From the NCBI GenBank assembly GCA_964346395.1, contig CAYFUT010000021.1, positions 1 to 38,110 of the forward strand: 38,110 bases of DNA, read 5' to 3'. Below are positions 23,192-30,563 of the stretch, in pieces (the first letter of the stretch is position 1; every line of letters begins with the position of its first letter). Source of the DNA: CAYFUT01 sp964346395 (GTDB lineage Bacteria > Bacillota > Halanaerobiia > Halobacteroidales > Halobacteroidaceae). A program made the position numbers and the translations under genes. The notes below the pieces were generated by a model. That model was not told the origin of the DNA and did no database searches. It worked only from the letters and a program-made list of their open reading frames with translations.

Positions 23192-24478
23192 ATGGAAGAA
23201 GTAAAAATAGGGTTGTTAGGCTGTGGAACTGTAGGTTCTGGGGTTTATAAAGTGTTAAAGCAAAATAGTGATAGTATTAGCAATAAAGCTGAGGCTGAGC
23301 TAACAGTTAGTAAAGTCTTAGTTAAAGATTTAGAGGAAGAACTAGCAGTTGATGTACCGGAAGAGATATTAACAGATGATTTTGAAGAAATAATCAATGA
23401 TGATGAGATAGATATCATAGTGGAAGTAATTGGCGGCGTGCAGCCGGCTAAAGAATTTGTACTGCGAGCTTTAAAAAGCGGCCGGAGTGTAGTGACGGCC
23501 AATAAAGAATTGATTGCTAAACACGGCCAGGAAATTTTAGGCACTGCTGAAGAGATGGGCACAGATATTTTCTTTGAAGCTAGTGTAGGGGGCGGAATCC
23601 CAGTGATTAGGCCTCTAAAAGAAGATTTAGCGGGCAATACGATTACTAAGATAATGGGAATTGTTAATGGCACTACTAATTATATTTTAACTAAGATGAC
23701 AGAAGAAGGAGCTGCCTTTGAAGAGGTGCTTGATAAAGCACAGGAATTAGGCTATGCTGAGGCTGATCCTACGGCTGATATTGAAGGATATGATGCAGCT
23801 TATAAGTTAGCTATTTTAGCGGCAATTGGGTTTGAATCTCGGATTGATATTGAGAATGTTTATGCAGAAGGAATTACGGAGATTACCCAAGATGATATTG
23901 CTTATGCCCAGGAGTTAGGCTATAAAATTAAGCTGTTGGCAATCGGCAAGCAGGAAGATGGGGAAATAGAAGTACGGGTTCATCCGACTATGATTTTAGA
24001 AGACCATCCACTTGCGTCGGTAAATGATGTCTTTAATGCTGTTTTCGTAGAAGGCGATGCAGTAAATGAGGTAATGTTTTACGGCCCTGGGGCAGGACAA
24101 ATGCCGACGGGGAGTGCGGTAGTGGGCGATATTGTTGATGCCGCTAAAAATATTAATAATTCTTCACAGGGGCGAACTGCCTGTACTTGTTTTGCTAATA
24201 AAAAGGTAAAGAAGCAGGCTGAATGTGAAAGCAGCTTCTATTTTCGGCTGCAGGTAGTAGATGAGCCGGGAGTTTTAGGAGAAATTACTGGCTTATTAGG
24301 GCAATATAATGTAAGCCTTGAATCAGTAATTCAAAAAGGTAGGGATGCCGGTCAGGAAGTTCCGCTAGTCTTAGTAACGCATGATGTAAAAGAAGGCAAC
24401 CTAAATTCTGCTTTAGCAGAGATTAAAAGGTTAGATAAAGTAAAGGAAGTAGCTAGTTTAATCAGAGTGGAAGAATAA
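23192..24478 (+). CDS. hom: Homoserine dehydrogenase
   Basis: 428 aa, the usual length for the ACT-bearing form. The NAD(P)-binding motif GLLGCGTVGSGVYK is at residues 7-20. The catalytic region has ANKELIAKHG, EASVGGGIPVIRPLKEDL and GIVNGTTNYILTKM, with AEADPTADIEGYDAAYKLAI further on. A C-terminal ACT domain (from about residue 350, RLQVVDEPGVLGEITGLL) suggests threonine feedback. The enzyme reduces aspartate semialdehyde to homoserine. The ATG at 23192 follows AGGGGGGA. It sits between the ACT regulator and lysC in one operon. Confidence 0.97.
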   Translation: MEEVKIGLLGCGTVGSGVYKVLKQNSDSISNKAEAELTVSKVLVKDLEEELAVDVPEEILTDDFEEIINDDEIDIIVEVIGGVQPAKEFVLRALKSGRSVVTANKELIAKHGQEILGTAEEMGTDIFFEASVGGGIPVIRPLKEDLAGNTITKIMGIVNGTTNYILTKMTEEGAAFEEVLDKAQELGYAEADPTADIEGYDAAYKLAILAAIGFESRIDIENVYAEGITEITQDDIAYAQELGYKIKLLAIGKQEDGEIEVRVHPTMILEDHPLASVNDVFNAVFVEGDAVNEVMFYGPGAGQMPTGSAVVGDIVDAAKNINNSSQGRTACTCFANKKVKKQAECESSFYFRLQVVDEPGVLGEITGLLGQYNVSLESVIQKGRDAGQEVPLVLVTHDVKEGNLNSALAEIKRLDKVKEVASLIRVEE

Positions 24479-24510
24479 ATTGTCAACTATAATTTAGGGG
24501 AGGACATAAG

Positions 24511-25734
24511 ATGGGGTTAGTTGTGCAAAAATATGGAGGAAGTTCAGTAGCAGATGTAGATAAAATAAAGCGAGTAGCTCAGAGGATTGTAAAAAGAAAA
24601 CAAGCTGGAAACCAAGTAGTAGCAGTTGTGTCTGCTATGGGGGATACAACTGACGAACTGATTAATTTAGCGCAAGGAATTACCGACCAACCTCCTAAAC
24701 GTGAGTATGATATGCTGGTATCTACCGGGGAGCAGGTTTCGGTTTCTCTGCTGGCGATGGCCATTCACGAGTTGGGGGAAGAAGTTATTTCGCTTACTGG
24801 TCCCCAAGTTAAAATCATTACTGATGATCTACATAGTAAAGCTCAGATTTTAGAGATTCAGCCGGATAGATTAGAAAAAGAGCTAGAGCAGGATAAAATT
24901 GTAGTAGTGGCTGGATTTCAGGGAGTTACTGCTAATGAAGATATTACTACTCTGGGGCGGGGCGGATCTGATACTACGGCGGTAGCAATTGCTGCCGATT
25001 TGCAGGCTGAAGTCTGCGAAATATATACTGATGTAGATGGAGTTTATACTACTGATCCCCGGCTTGTAGAACGGGCTAGCAAGTTGTCGGCTATTTCGTA
25101 TGAAGAAATGCTTGAATTAGCCAGACTGGGAGCAGATGTTCTGCATCCGAGATCGGTTGAAATTGCTAAAGAGTATGATGTTAAATTAGCAGTGCGTTCT
25201 AGCTTTTATTGTGTGCCGGGAACTTATATTGAGGAGGTAGGAGAATTGGAAAAAACAAATGTAGTAAGTGGAGTAACTTGCAATCAAGATGAAGTGGAAG
25301 TGTCACTGGTTGGCGTACCTGACCATCCCGGAGTAGCAGCTACTATTTTTGATAAATTAGGAGCAGCAGCTATTAATGTGGATATGATTATTCAAAATCT
25401 GCATTATAATGATGTAAATGATATTACTTTTACCATTAGTGAAGCCGACCTTCCGCAGGCAGAGGAGATCTTGCAGGAACTACAGGATAAATTGCAGTAT
25501 GAAGAATTAATTGTCAATCCTGAGGTGGCTAAAGTATCAATTGTAGGGGCGGGAATGGTGACTAATCCCGGAGTAGCAGCTGATATGTTTTCTGCTTTAG
25601 GAAGTGTGGGGATTAATATTCAGATGATTAGTACGTCAGAAATCAAAATTTCTTGTTTGATAGCTAAAGATCGTTCGGAAGAGGCAGTACAGGTTATTCA
25701 CGATGAATTTAAGCTGGGCAGTTTAAGTGATTGA
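24511..25734 (+). CDS. lysC: Aspartate kinase, with possible internally started beta subunit
   Basis: 407 aa, almost the same length as Bacillus aspartokinase II. The kinase domain has VQKYGGSSVAD (5-15), STGEQVSVSLLA and TLGRGGSDTTAVAIA. Two ACT domains fill the C-terminal 150 residues (VSLVGVPDHPGVAATIF and VSIVGAGMVTNPGVAADMF). The enzyme phosphorylates aspartate, the entry to Lys, Thr and Met synthesis. Inside the gene, AGGAGGT at 25232-25238 lies 7 nt before an in-frame TTG at codon 246. A start there would give a 162-residue ACT-only beta subunit, as known in Bacillus. The gene ends 8 nt past a GTG and 1 nt before the ATG used for thrB. Confidence 0.97.
   Translation: MGLVVQKYGGSSVADVDKIKRVAQRIVKRKQAGNQVVAVVSAMGDTTDELINLAQGITDQPPKREYDMLVSTGEQVSVSLLAMAIHELGEEVISLTGPQVKIITDDLHSKAQILEIQPDRLEKELEQDKIVVVAGFQGVTANEDITTLGRGGSDTTAVAIAADLQAEVCEIYTDVDGVYTTDPRLVERASKLSAISYEEMLELARLGADVLHPRSVEIAKEYDVKLAVRSSFYCVPGTYIEEVGELEKTNVVSGVTCNQDEVEVSLVGVPDHPGVAATIFDKLGAAAINVDMIIQNLHYNDVNDITFTISEADLPQAEEILQELQDKLQYEELIVNPEVAKVSIVGAGMVTNPGVAADMFSALGSVGINIQMISTSEIKISCLIAKDRSEEAVQVIHDEFKLGSLSD
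25232..25248 (+). promoter_or_regulatory. Internal ribosome site and TTG start within lysC
   Basis: AGGAGGT (25232-25238), 7 nt, then TTG (25246-25248) in frame with lysC. It is a full-strength site in the linker between the kinase and ACT parts, the same place as the beta-subunit start of B. subtilis lysC. Confidence 0.6.
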
Positions 25735-25735
25735 T

Positions 25736-26629
25736 ATGACTAAGATTAAAGTACCGGCTACTACTGCTAATTTAGGACCCGGATTTGATACCTTAGGAAT
25801 GGCGCTTGATCTTTATAATCGACTAGAAGTGCGGGAAATTAAAGCAGGACTTAGGATTGAAGTAGAGGGCTGTGGGCAGGATACGTTGCCCACTGATAAA
25901 AGCAATTTAGTTTACCGGGCAATAGAACAGGTATTTACGGAATTAGATTATTCTCCTTCCGGACTGCAGATTAAGTTAAAGAATCGGATTCCTTTGGCTC
26001 GAGGATTGGGCAGTAGTGCAGCTGCTATTGTAGGAGGCATGGCAGCTGCTAATAAATTGGCCGGAGATCAATTATCCACTGCTGAGCTACTTAATCAGGC
26101 TCTCAAATTGGAGGATCATCCTGATAATATAACTCCTGCGTTAGTAGGAGGGCTGGTAGTATCTACTCTGCAGAAGGGAGAAGTGCTGTATAAAAAAATT
26201 GCAGTTCCTACCGTCAAAGCAGTGGTCTGTATTCCGGATTATGAAGTCTCTACTGCTGAGGCCCGCCAGGTACTGCCCAAGCAGGTTAGTTTAGAGGATG
26301 CAGTCTTTAATGTTAGTCATACTGGTTTATTATTAACTGGTTTTTTGACTGAAGATTATCAATTGGTAAGAAAAGCTCTGCAGGATAAACTACATCAACC
26401 TTATCGAGAGTCGCTGGTGCCGGGAGCAAAAACAATTATTGAGGAACTGTCTACAGAAGCCTTGGGGATGGTTTTGAGCGGTTCCGGGCCAACTGTAGTG
26501 GCGCTTACGCTAGAGAAAGAGCAGGAAATCGGCCGGAAGATGGTTGATATTTTTGCTGACCAGAATATTGAAGCAGAATATTTGGTGACTAACCCCACCA
26601 ATCGGGGGTTAATAATTGAAGATTGCTAA
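25736..26629 (+). CDS. thrB: Homoserine kinase
   Basis: 297 aa from the ATG at 25736, whose N-terminus TKIKVPATTANLGPGFDTLG is typical of ThrB; an in-frame GTG at 25727 overlaps the end of lysC. The GHMP-kinase ATP loop is PLARGLGSSAAAIVGG (from residue 86), and the C-terminal motif is GMVLSGSGPTVVAL. It phosphorylates homoserine on the way to threonine. No clear ribosome site precedes it, so translation probably depends on coupling to lysC. thrC, often next to it, is absent here. A terminator ends the operon. Confidence 0.96.
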   Translation: MTKIKVPATTANLGPGFDTLGMALDLYNRLEVREIKAGLRIEVEGCGQDTLPTDKSNLVYRAIEQVFTELDYSPSGLQIKLKNRIPLARGLGSSAAAIVGGMAAANKLAGDQLSTAELLNQALKLEDHPDNITPALVGGLVVSTLQKGEVLYKKIAVPTVKAVVCIPDYEVSTAEARQVLPKQVSLEDAVFNVSHTGLLLTGFLTEDYQLVRKALQDKLHQPYRESLVPGAKTIIEELSTEALGMVLSGSGPTVVALTLEKEQEIGRKMVDIFADQNIEAEYLVTNPTNRGLIIEDC

Positions 26630-26642
26630 GTTAATCATCAAG

Positions 26643-26670
26643 GTGCCTCTAATTCAGGAGGCACTTTTTT
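26643..26670 (+). terminator. Intrinsic terminator after thrB
   Basis: GTGCCTC pairs with GAGGCAC around an 8-nt loop, followed by TTTTTT. Confidence 0.85.
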
Positions 26671-26750
26671 AAGGTTGAGCCTGAGATTGAGTTTGTATAA
26701 AGCAGTGTTTATAATGGTTGGCTCCCACTAAAGCTCAGCCTTAATCTCAA
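26671..26750. repeat. Facing arrays of 6-bp NCTYAR repeats
   Basis: On the + strand, 26721-26750 holds five 6-mers in phase (among them ACTAAA, GCTCAG and TCTCAA). On the - strand, 26671-26692 holds the same type (ACTCAA, TCTCAG, GCTCAA). Together they form an imperfect inverted repeat with a central spacer of about 28 nt, between the thrB terminator and the next promoter. Confidence 0.6.
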
Positions 26751-26772
26751 TTTTTCAGGTTAAAAGCAGGAA

Positions 26773-26800
26773 TTGTCCGGTAAGTGTGGAATTATATAAA
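26773..26800 (+). promoter_or_regulatory. Possible promoter of the outer-membrane protein gene
   Basis: TTGTCC (26773-26778), a 16-nt spacer and TATAAA (26795-26800), 43 nt before the ATG. Confidence 0.4.
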
Positions 26801-26843
26801 GTGTAGAAAATTATCATAAAATAAAGAAAGGTGGGAGAAAAGT

Positions 26844-28049
26844 ATGAAAAAACTGTCAATAATATTATCTGTTTTGTTATTAGTGCCGCTGCTAACGGTA
26901 TCGGGTTTAGCAGCTGATGATTATGAGAATCCCGGCGCTTTCAATAAGTTTGGAACTAAATCTTACGGGATGGGAGGCGCTTTTACGGCCGTTGCTGATG
27001 ATGCTAGCACAATTTACTGGAATCCGGCTGGTTTAACCCAGAGCAACTTAATTGGGGTACAGGCAAGTGCGGGTAGTCAGTTGTCTCCAAGTGACATTAA
27101 GGGGATTCTTAGCTTTATTAAAGATGTAAAGGATGTAGATGCCGACACCTTATCGATTTCGGAGGCAAAAGACCAAATTGACTTTGAAAACCTACCGAAC
27201 AACCTGACTATTAATGTCAATGGAATGGCAGCAGCTAATCTAACTAAGTTTGGGGTAGGTGGAATTGCTAATGATACGTTTAGATTTGAAAAAACAGGTC
27301 TTGAATTTTCTGAAGAGACAAAGGATAGATTAAGCGAAGAAGAACTAGAAACGTTAGAAGACGAAATAAAAGATAAAGTAAATGTACCGGCTGCTAATAA
27401 TGATTTACTTACTCAGGGATTAGTAGGCTATGGGACTAATATTATTGATCCTCCGATAATTGGTTCTATAGCTATAGGAGGGACAGGGAAATTTCTTTAT
27501 ATGCGCTCGGATAGAGCCAAATTCAAAGCTCACTTAGAAGAAGACGCTACTCTTAATGATTTAGATGTTGAAAAGGATATCGGTTATAAGTTTGCTACTT
27601 CAGATAATGAACCCCAGACAGGGTTTGGAGCCGATGTAGGTGCGCTGGCTACTTTATCGGATATTGATATTTTAAATGCCAAAGCGGGAGTAACTGTTAG
27701 AAATGCATTTTCTACTTTAGATGCGGATTATCCAACTTTACAGCGGAGTGTAACTTTAGGTACTGGTCTTACCTTTAAATTCCCGCTGGTAGAAGTGCTG
27801 TCAGCTAGAGTAGCCGGCGATTTAGAGATCTTAGAACCGACCGGAGCAGCTAAAAAAGTTCAACGCTTAGGTGCTGAAGGAACAGTAGGTCCCTTTTCTG
27901 TCCGCGGGGGAGTTTATGGAACTGATATAAAGGATGGAGATCAGCGAACTATCACTGGTGGAGTCGGCTTAAATCTACCGTTTATTGACTTTAATTTAGC
28001 CGCTGATTCTGATGCCTATGTTAATTTCTCGGGCACATTTAATTTTTAA
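26844..28049 (+). CDS. TraF/UPF0164-like outer-membrane beta-barrel protein
   Basis: 401 aa with a clear signal peptide (KKLSIILSVLLLVPLLTVSGLAA). After it, GTKSYGMGGAFTAVADDAST and IYWNPAGL are the hallmark of the PorV/TraF/FadL-like barrel group. The remainder alternates short hydrophobic strands, and the chain ends in FSGTFNF, with a C-terminal aromatic typical of outer-membrane barrels. Annotation pipelines often call this type 'conjugal transfer protein TraF', but no conjugation genes are nearby. Function is unknown; hydrophobic-substrate transport is possible by analogy with FadL. It is monocistronic. The protein only makes sense in a cell with an outer membrane. Confidence 0.75.
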   Translation: MKKLSIILSVLLLVPLLTVSGLAADDYENPGAFNKFGTKSYGMGGAFTAVADDASTIYWNPAGLTQSNLIGVQASAGSQLSPSDIKGILSFIKDVKDVDADTLSISEAKDQIDFENLPNNLTINVNGMAAANLTKFGVGGIANDTFRFEKTGLEFSEETKDRLSEEELETLEDEIKDKVNVPAANNDLLTQGLVGYGTNIIDPPIIGSIAIGGTGKFLYMRSDRAKFKAHLEEDATLNDLDVEKDIGYKFATSDNEPQTGFGADVGALATLSDIDILNAKAGVTVRNAFSTLDADYPTLQRSVTLGTGLTFKFPLVEVLSARVAGDLEILEPTGAAKKVQRLGAEGTVGPFSVRGGVYGTDIKDGDQRTITGGVGLNLPFIDFNLAADSDAYVNFSGTFNF

Positions 28050-28064
28050 ATAATAATTTACTTT

Positions 28065-28087
28065 AGCCGCCGTTAGGCGGCTTTTTT
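28065..28087 (+). terminator. Intrinsic terminator after the outer-membrane protein gene
   Basis: AGCCGCC pairs with GGCGGCT around GTTA, followed by TTTTT. Confidence 0.9.
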
Positions 28088-28110
28088 CTATAGCCAAAAC
28101 TGAAAAAATG

Positions 28111-28119
28111 TGGTATAAT
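28111..28119 (+). promoter_or_regulatory. Extended -10 promoter of the small coiled-coil gene
   Basis: TGGTATAAT: a TGn extension directly in front of a perfect TATAAT, 31 nt before the ATG. No good -35 is seen, as is common for extended -10 promoters. Confidence 0.5.
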
Positions 28120-28149
28120 ATAACTAGCAGGAGAAAGGGAGTGGTGAAC

Positions 28150-28401
28150 ATGATCTACAGAAAAGTTATTGCACAGATAATAAAAATTGTGAACCGGCGG
28201 ATTGGAGCTTCGGAAGCCAATTTAATTGATAAGTTAGATCATATAGAACACAGGCTGGATCAAATAGACGAAAAATTAGATAATATCAGACAAGGGGAAA
28301 GAAATCTTAAGCAGACTATCGATACGATAGATCAGAGGCAGAAAGATTTATACAGCGTTGTTTCTCGGATTAGGCGTCAACGGAGAAGAAAAAAATATTG
28401 A
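28150..28401 (+). CDS. Small basic coiled-coil protein of unknown function
   Basis: 83 aa from the ATG at 28150, 8 nt after GGGAG; a longer reading from 28108 overlaps the -10 box. A short N-terminal helix (YRKVIAQIIKIVNRRIG) leads into a heptad-rich stretch, DKLDHIEHRLDQIDEKLDNI, and the protein ends in a very basic tail, RRQRRRKKY. No family recognised. The basic tail could contact nucleic acid or membrane phospholipid. It has its own promoter, and its stop lies just before the tetR promoter. Codon use looks like that of its neighbours. Confidence 0.65.
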   Translation: MIYRKVIAQIIKIVNRRIGASEANLIDKLDHIEHRLDQIDEKLDNIRQGERNLKQTIDTIDQRQKDLYSVVSRIRRQRRRKKY

Positions 28402-28404
28402 CTT

Positions 28405-28433
28405 TTGACATTAATCTAGAAAGCTGGTATAAT
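28405..28433 (+). promoter_or_regulatory. Strong sigma-A promoter of tetR
   Basis: TTGACA (28405-28410), a 17-nt spacer and TATAAT (28428-28433): a full consensus promoter starting right after the upstream stop codon. Confidence 0.85.
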
Positions 28434-28447
28434 TTATTTAGCTGAAG

Positions 28448-28463
28448 TTGACTGACTGGTCAA
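28448..28463 (+). promoter_or_regulatory. TetR-type operator at the tetR promoter
   Basis: TTGACTGACTGGTCAA: half-sites TTGAC and GTCAA, 6 nt apart, just downstream of the likely start point. The same half-sites and spacing recur at 29130-29145. Confidence 0.7.
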
Positions 28464-28486
28464 TAAAGAGAGGAGGAAAATTAAAT

Positions 28487-29059
28487 ATGGAAACTGAATC
28501 AAAACAGGAGCGGATAATTGCCGCTGCCCTAAAATTATTTTCGCAGCAGGGCTACCACAAGACGGCTGTCAGTGAAATTGCTGATGAAGCAGAAGTAGCT
28601 AAAGGAACAGTTTATTGGTACTTTGACAGCAAACAGGATTTATTCCAAGGAATTTTATTATCAGGAATTAAGAAATTAAACCAGCGGATTGAAGAAAAGG
28701 TAACGGCTGACCAGTTGGCTGAGGAGAAGTTAGAAGAGATAATCAAGCTAGTGTTAGAGTTTTTTGCTAATAGTCAAGAAGTTTCTAAAATGTATCAAGA
28801 AAATACTGTCAGTATTAGTCCTGAATTTAAGGAAAATATGCTTGATTTGCGCCGCCAATCTGTGGCATTGACTACGCAGGTGATTGAAGAAGGGAAGCAG
28901 GAAGGAACAATTAGAAAAGATCTTAACAGTAAGGAAGCAGCTAATTTACTGCAGGGGATGATTAGTGTTTACAATCCCCATTTTTGTGAACAGAGAAAAG
29001 ATATAGAAGCTAAACAAGCAGTAATTGAAGATTTATTTTTTAATGGAGTTAAAGCTTGA
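28487..29059 (+). CDS. TetR/AcrR family transcriptional regulator of the efflux operon
   Basis: 190 aa from the ATG at 28487, with AGGAGG at 28471-28476; a reading from 28448 would start inside the operator. The N-terminal TetR domain is typical: RIIAAALKLFSQQGYHKTAV, then the helix-turn-helix SEIADEAEVAKGTVYWYFDS (29-48) and KQDLFQGIL. The C-terminal ligand domain is not family-specific. Matching palindromes lie in front of its own gene and in front of the tolC-like gene. So it most likely represses itself and the pump, and is released when a pump substrate binds. Confidence 0.92.
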   Translation: METESKQERIIAAALKLFSQQGYHKTAVSEIADEAEVAKGTVYWYFDSKQDLFQGILLSGIKKLNQRIEEKVTADQLAEEKLEEIIKLVLEFFANSQEVSKMYQENTVSISPEFKENMLDLRRQSVALTTQVIEEGKQEGTIRKDLNSKEAANLLQGMISVYNPHFCEQRKDIEAKQAVIEDLFFNGVKA

Positions 29060-29085
29060 CAATAATTGCCTGTATAGTTTATAAT
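29056..29085 (+). promoter_or_regulatory. Sigma-A promoter of the efflux operon
   Basis: TTGACA (29056-29061), an 18-nt spacer and TATAAT (29080-29085). The -35 box overlaps the tetR stop codon. Confidence 0.8.
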
Positions 29086-29094
29086 GAAAATACC

Positions 29095-29145
29095 GACTGA
29101 CTAAACAGTCAATTTTATTTTGGCTGTTTTTGACCAGGTAGTCAA
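29095..29145 (+). promoter_or_regulatory. Two TetR-type operators in front of the efflux operon
   Basis: Site 1 lies at 29095-29112, with TGACT/AGTCA arms around AAAC, over the expected start point. Site 2 is TTGACCAGGTAGTCAA (29130-29145), with the same half-sites as the operator in front of tetR. Confidence 0.65.
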
Positions 29146-29180
29146 TAATTTCAGAGGTTAGTAATTGAGGAGGGATACAA

Positions 29181-30563
29181 GTGAATCAGAAGAAAATTAT
29201 TAGTTTGTTATTATTATTAGTATTAGTTAGTGCTGTTCCAGCAGCAGCCGAAGAAACTAAGACATTAAGTAAAGAAAAAGTAATTAAGTTAGGATTGGAA
29301 AATAGTAAAGAAATTACTAAATTGCGTGCAGAAATTAAATCAGCTCAGGCGAAACTAAGTGAGGCCGGGGGCGGATTTTTGCCGACAGTGGACTTAAAGG
29401 CAAATTATACTAGGCTGGATGAAAAGCCGACTAGTTCATTATATTTATTTAATCCGGATGGGACTATTAAGATTGATCCGGAAACTATGCGTCCTAAGAC
29501 TAAGGAAATAGAAGTTGGATCTAAAGATAATTATTCTGTTGAACTTAGCTTACAGCAGCCGCTTTATTTAGGCGGGAAGCTCTGGTCAGGCTGGAACCAG
29601 GCTAAGAAAGGGTTAGCAATAGCTGAGTTAGAGTTAGAACAGAAGCGGAAGGAAGTTATTTATCAAGTATTAGAACAATATTATAATTTATTGAAAGCAG
29701 AAAAAATGTTGGAGGTAGCCCAGCAGCGGGTTGAGCAGGCGCAGAATTTTGTGGAAGTAGCTGAGGCTAACTACGAGGTAGGGATGTTTACCAAGACTGA
29801 TCTCCTGCAGGCTAAAGTTAATCATACGCGGGCCCAGCAGGGAGTTCTCCAGGCTAAAAATAGACTGCAGATGGCGAAGTTGGCTTTAAAGAATGAACTG
29901 GATATACAAGATAAGACTAAACTTAGTTTAAAAGAAGAGTTGACCCAAGAGGAAGTTAAGCAGTTACCGGCGGAAGAAGCTTATCAGTATGCGTTAGAAC
30001 ATAGAGCTCAGATTGAGTTATTAAACTTACAGGAAGAAAATTTAAAACTGAATTTAGAGCGCGCCAAGAAAGATAAATGGCTGCCGAATCTTAATTTAAT
30101 GGGGAATTATCAGCAGCAGGGTACCGATTGGGACAGCTTACAAGATGCGGAAGGCGATTGGCAGGTAATGGTCACTGCCAGTTATAATTTATTCTCCGGC
30201 GGCCGCAAAGAAGCTAAAGTAAAGCAGGTAGCAAGTCAATTAGATAAATTTGCTGCTAGTAAAGAACAGGCTAAAGAGGGAATCAAGCTGGAAGTGCAGC
30301 AGACATTGTTAAGTGTGGATGAAGCCCAGCAGCGGATTGAGCTGACAAAGCTTAATTTGGAGAAAGCAGAGGAAAATTTAGAGCAAGTAGAATTAAAATA
30401 TGAAGAAGGAATGGTGACAACGTCCGATATTTTAGAAGCTCAGACTACTTTAGGAGAAGTAAAAACTGATTATTATCAGGCAGTTTATGATTATAATTTA
30501 GCAGCAGCTAAACTAAAGAAAGTGCTGGGGAAGTCAATTGCTGTTAAGGAGGGGACAAAATGA
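29181..30563 (+). CDS. TolC family outer-membrane efflux protein
   Basis: 460 aa with a signal peptide (KKIISLLLLLVLVSAVPAAAEE). Two internally similar halves each contain the long helices and strands of the outer membrane efflux protein fold. Recognisable parts are KVIKLGLENSKEI, VELSLQQPLYLGGK, a second ASYNLFSGGRKEA strand pair, and ANYEVGMFTKTDLLQAK mirrored by LKYEEGMVTTSDILEAQ. It forms the outer-membrane channel for the pump encoded downstream. The start is GTG after GGAGGG. Its stop overlaps the next start as ATGA. Its presence implies a real outer membrane. Confidence 0.92.
   Translation: MNQKKIISLLLLLVLVSAVPAAAEETKTLSKEKVIKLGLENSKEITKLRAEIKSAQAKLSEAGGGFLPTVDLKANYTRLDEKPTSSLYLFNPDGTIKIDPETMRPKTKEIEVGSKDNYSVELSLQQPLYLGGKLWSGWNQAKKGLAIAELELEQKRKEVIYQVLEQYYNLLKAEKMLEVAQQRVEQAQNFVEVAEANYEVGMFTKTDLLQAKVNHTRAQQGVLQAKNRLQMAKLALKNELDIQDKTKLSLKEELTQEEVKQLPAEEAYQYALEHRAQIELLNLQEENLKLNLERAKKDKWLPNLNLMGNYQQQGTDWDSLQDAEGDWQVMVTASYNLFSGGRKEAKVKQVASQLDKFAASKEQAKEGIKLEVQQTLLSVDEAQQRIELTKLNLEKAEENLEQVELKYEEGMVTTSDILEAQTTLGEVKTDYYQAVYDYNLAAAKLKKVLGKSIAVKEGTK

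Noticed and set aside
23245..23673. 142-aa minus-strand ORF inside hom
   Set aside because: Ser/Thr/Leu-rich shadow of a strong coding frame on the other strand, without ribosome site. The other minus-strand ORFs (for example 7832-8125, 8825-9034, 33877-34116 and 35673-35939) are shadows of the same kind.
26844..28049. Conjugation gene (TraF) indicating a mobile element
   Set aside because: Similarity is to the beta-barrel group often mislabelled TraF; no other transfer, integrase or transposase genes are present.
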